Of a DNA stretch of 64,000 bases, positions 62,011-64,000 are shown piece by piece. Every line of letters starts with the position of its first letter. The first letter of the stretch is position 1. This stretch comes from Lachnospiraceae bacterium (GTDB lineage: Bacteria; Bacillota; Clostridia; Lachnospirales; Lachnospiraceae), in contig JAFRXK010000023.1 in the NCBI GenBank assembly GCA_017442865.1, forward strand, positions 36,592 to 100,591, written 5' to 3'. The notes beneath the pieces were generated by a model. That model made no database searches, was not told the DNA's origin, and worked only from the letters and a program-made list of their open reading frames with translations. Made by a program: the position numbers and the translations under genes.

Positions 62011-62542
62011 TCCTCACATATTTAAATGTTTCTTTCTCTCCCTTTTCAGCCAGCATAACAAGCATACTCTCCAGTAGCCTTTGTGATTCAGGGTGCATAA
62101 TCAGTACGTGTCTTCCCTGATTATAATACTCAAGAGGCGATTTATCATCATATGCCTCCTTTTTATATGTTTTTGAAGCAGCAATCCTGTCCATGAAATT
62201 TTCAACCACATATTTTACCGGCATCTTCATACCGGCTGTGTAGTAATTGCCGTTTTCGTCCTTATCAACGTCAATCCAGTATTCTGAATGATGCTTATTG
62301 CGTCCCTTGTGGTGCAGCCACGCCGAGGAATAACCTTTTTCATCCCTTTCAGCAGCGTTCGGGCTTCGGTTTCCCTGATAATACAGACACCCTACCACAA
62401 ACTCAACCGGGTTATATTTTGACATGTCGTGAAGCAGTCCCTGCCTGTAAAGTCCTACCTTAAAGCAATTTTTCATAACCTGGTTCTTGTGATGAGTAAT
62501 CGTGTGAAAATGTCCCCATATATTCTTAAGCTTTAATTTCAT
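61988..62542 (-). CDS. DUF5662 family protein
   Basis: A 184-residue protein of the DUF5662 family, no known function. Conserved runs are HFHTITHHKNQVMKNCFKVG, LLHDMSKYNPVEF (His-Asp pair), YQGNRSPNAAERDEKGYS, AWLHHKGRNKHHSEYW and DRIAASKTY; the His/Asp-rich set suggests a metal-binding, possibly HD-like hydrolase. GGAGATTATT precedes the ATG at 62542. Its 3' end is the source of the tandem repeat at 61881. Confidence 0.88.
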   Translation of the reverse strand: MKLKLKNIWGHFHTITHHKNQVMKNCFKVGLYRQGLLHDMSKYNPVEFVVGCLYYQGNRSPNAAERDEKGYSSAWLHHKGRNKHHSEYWIDVDKDENGNYYTAGMKMPVKYVVENFMDRIAASKTYKKEAYDDKSPLEYYNQGRHVLIMHPESQRLLESMLVMLAEKGEKETFKYVRKNVLKKK

Positions 62543-62800
62543 AATAATCTCCGTTCCGGTGCCGATGCGGCACAAAATTTTGGCTGTTTGCTCCCAAACT
62601 GCGTAATTTTACATTGTCTGGCTGTAACAAAACACCAAGCAGTATTTTAATCCTGTGCTATTGAAAAACAATCAGAAATCACGCTAAATGCTATTATAAT
62701 ACATTAAACCGGTTATGTCATTTTTTATTTTTCTTTTTTGGAAACACGACAAGCATTATAACATAGAATGATATTGTAATAAGACTTTGGAGGCTAAAAA

Positions 62801-62995
62801 ATGAGTGATTTAGCAGCAACAAACTGCGGCGGCGGATGCGGATGCGGTAACAACAATAACATTTTACCATTAATTCTTATCCTTTCATGCTGCAACGGCA
62901 ACAACAATGGTATTTTCGGTGACAACGGCTTTGGCGACGGCAACTGTCTGTTATGGATTCTCCTTATCTCCTGCTGCTGTGGTAACGGTTTCTAA
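62801..62995 (+). CDS. Small Cys/Gly/Asn-rich protein (HCB type)
   Basis: A 64-residue protein starting MSDLAATNCGGGCGCGNNNN, with 11 cysteines, including the runs CGGGCGC, SCCN and SCCCG, and two hydrophobic stretches (ILPLILILS, LLWILLIS). It resembles short proteins annotated as chorion-class high-cysteine HCB proteins in Lachnospiraceae; the name reflects composition, not homologous function. GGAGG precedes ATG. A strong terminator follows at once, so it is transcribed alone. Confidence 0.8.
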   Translation: MSDLAATNCGGGCGCGNNNNILPLILILSCCNGNNNGIFGDNGFGDGNCLLWILLISCCCGNGF

Positions 62996-63018
62996 AATAT
63001 TATAGTTATCATGGCGAG

Positions 63019-63041
63019 GGGGGCTGCCGCAGGCAGCCCCC
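63019..63041 (+). terminator. Terminator of the Cys-rich protein gene
   Basis: GGGGGCTGCC (63019-63028) and GGCAGCCCCC (63032-63041) with a 3-base loop, then TTTATAA. A strong rho-independent terminator. Confidence 0.88.
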
Positions 63042-63048
63042 TTTATAA

Positions 63049-63075
63049 CCCGGCGCAGCCTGCGGCTGCGCCGGG
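63049..63075. terminator. Second GC-rich hairpin between converging small genes
   Basis: CCCGGCGCAG (63049-63058) pairs with CTGCGCCGGG (63066-63075). It lies 18 bases past the stop of the minus-strand gene at 63094 and probably terminates it; on the plus strand only TTT follows. Confidence 0.65.
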
Positions 63076-63093
63076 TTTCCGTTAGTGCATCTA

Positions 63094-63297
63094 TTATTTA
63101 TATCCATCAGCCATAAAGCTTTGCCCCTCTACATTTTGCGAATCAAATTTTCTTCGGCAGCTTTTGCAGTCTTCACTGGCAATTTCGCCTGGTTTTGAAT
63201 AATTATCGTACCTTTTTCCCTGCATTTGTCGTCTTCTTAAGCATTCCTCATCAATTTCATAAACCGTATTTTCTTCTACAACCAGTCTGCTCTTCAT
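63094..63297 (-). CDS. Small hypothetical protein with CxxC pair
   Basis: A 67-residue hydrophilic protein, MKSRLVVEENTVYEIDEECL at the start and a CKSC pair at about residues 44-47, with a further Cys at 19. No family recognised. AAAGGAG five to six bases upstream of ATG and a terminator past its stop support it as a real gene. It converges on the Cys-rich protein gene. Confidence 0.65.
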   Translation of the reverse strand: MKSRLVVEENTVYEIDEECLRRRQMQGKRYDNYSKPGEIASEDCKSCRRKFDSQNVEGQSFMADGYK

Positions 63298-63480
63298 AAA
63301 TGCTCCTTTCGCTAAATTAATCTGACGATGTATTAATTTTCTATTCAGAAAGATTTAATACAATATATATTATGCCGCCATGGCGTCTTCGTCTCATATT
63401 TTAAATCACTATTTACATTGACCTGCATATTGTAATAATAGCCTTCATAAGCTTTATAAACGGATTTATGGCGGGCTTTC

Positions 63481-63909
63481 ATGAATAACGAGGAAATCAA
63501 AATCACTGAATTTGACAGGTTAAGCTTCAACGGCAGCACACAGATGATGAAGGCAATGCTTCCTTACATACCGGTTAATCTTCAGCACAGCTTCGCCTAT
63601 GCGATAATGTTTAGGGAGTTTTCAAATTTAAGGCACAATATATCAAAGGCTTCCTCCTCAGAGCTTGGAATCTGCTCTGTTAATCATCAGAGTGCCTCTG
63701 TTTCAGATATATTAAAGGATTTAAGGCAGTATGGAAGCGAAAAGCAGCAGAAATTTATTGATATGATGATTAATATGCTGCAGACTGTCTCCGTTTATCA
63801 GCAGTATATGCAGCTTCTGTCAGGCAGCTCAGCCGGTTTTAGTGATTCCTTTGATTTTAATATAGATGACATTATGAAACAGTTTTCCATGTCCGGCAGC
63901 AATCCGTAG
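63481..63909 (+). CDS. Hypothetical helical protein
   Basis: A 142-residue protein of unknown function. It is rich in Met, Ser and Gln (TQMMKAMLPYIPVNLQHSFA, MMINMLQTVSVYQQYMQLLS) and predicted mostly helical, with no signal peptide or transmembrane helix. The ribosome site is weak (GGCGGG). It follows the small Cys-rich genes and precedes another gene start at 63973 in the same orientation, so it may begin a plus-strand operon. Confidence 0.65.
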   Translation: MNNEEIKITEFDRLSFNGSTQMMKAMLPYIPVNLQHSFAYAIMFREFSNLRHNISKASSSELGICSVNHQSASVSDILKDLRQYGSEKQQKFIDMMINMLQTVSVYQQYMQLLSGSSAGFSDSFDFNIDDIMKQFSMSGSNP

Positions 63910-63972
63910 ACTTCAGATGGCAAAATACAATTAACCCCAAAATAATAAATATCAAATAAAAGGCGGCGTATT

Positions 63973-64000
63973 ATGAATCTTATCAGCAATAATAACTATA
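63973..64000 (+). CDS. Start of a gene cut by the window edge
   Basis: ATG at 63973 preceded by AGGCGG, beginning MNLISNNNY. Only nine codons are visible; it may be co-transcribed with the preceding gene. No assignment is possible. Confidence 0.4.

Noticed and set aside
1..64000. Prophage, integrative element or insertion sequence
   Set aside because: No integrase, transposase, phage structural or conjugation genes were found; the AbiE pair and the 52753 element are the only likely acquired pieces.

Overview
The window reads as chromosomal DNA of a low-to-moderate GC, Gram-positive anaerobe of the Clostridia, most likely a Lachnospiraceae member. Supporting features are CodY, a T-box leader on pheST, an EpsC-type serine acetyltransferase, a UPF0210/ACT pair, a YesL-associated sugar ABC operon, and a small Cys/Gly/Asn-rich protein of the kind annotated as 'HCB' protein in Lachnospiraceae genomes (family assignments from memory). 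Most genes lie on the minus strand in tight operons with strong AGGAGG ribosome sites. I see no prophage, insertion sequence, rRNA or CRISPR array. There is one tRNA gene, tRNA-Leu(CAA).

Layout. 1-3000: a four-gene minus operon (ABC ATPase, two ABC-2 permeases, a MATE transporter cut by the window edge). 3180-8570: a long RelA/SpoT homologue whose hydrolase motifs are changed, a lipoprotein, and an EF-G paralogue. 8800-11395: the plus-strand tyrA-aroA operon. 11500-16700: a lipoprotein, serine acetyltransferase, a DUF1848 protein, YebC, a tandem-repeat array with a very long hairpin, and a MazF toxin without a visible antitoxin. 16856-27000: Nnr, L,D-transpeptidase, DUF815 ATPase, PheA, then a folate operon (folC-folE-HD protein-folP-folBK). 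27100-32800: CodY, then yifB-dprA-topA. 33150-34420: two acetyltransferases on the plus strand. 34540-36350: rpmF, yceD and pta. 36649: tmcAL on the plus strand. 38160-44550: UPF0210/ACT pair, an MBL hydrolase, coaE, polA, a zinc-finger membrane protein. 44750-49000: tRNA-Leu, DegV, a membrane-anchored trigger-factor-like foldase, a DUF4190 protein. 49075-53420: pheST behind a T-box leader with an extra hairpin-rich segment. 53422-54931: an AbiE-type toxin-antitoxin pair. 55097-61044: small proteins and a sugar ABC operon without its own ATPase. 61186-64000: a tethered SBP-like protein, a DUF5662 protein and a group of small poorly known proteins.

Functional links. Aromatic amino acids are covered by tyrA, aroA, pheA and T-box-controlled pheST. 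Folate synthesis is nearly complete in one operon, and the step lacking a recognised gene (removal of pyrophosphate from dihydroneopterin triphosphate) coincides with an HD-domain hydrolase of unknown role in that operon. The RelA/SpoT homologue and CodY are both tied to GTP/ppGpp physiology.

The main unusual features are structural. They are a 348-bp segment with 14-bp terminal inverted repeats and four internal hairpins between the T-box terminator and pheS; three copies of an 89-90 bp repeat ending in a hairpin with 24-bp perfect arms beside the solitary mazF; and in-frame tandem repeats in several otherwise ordinary coding genes. Function for the repeat structures is not established by sequence alone.
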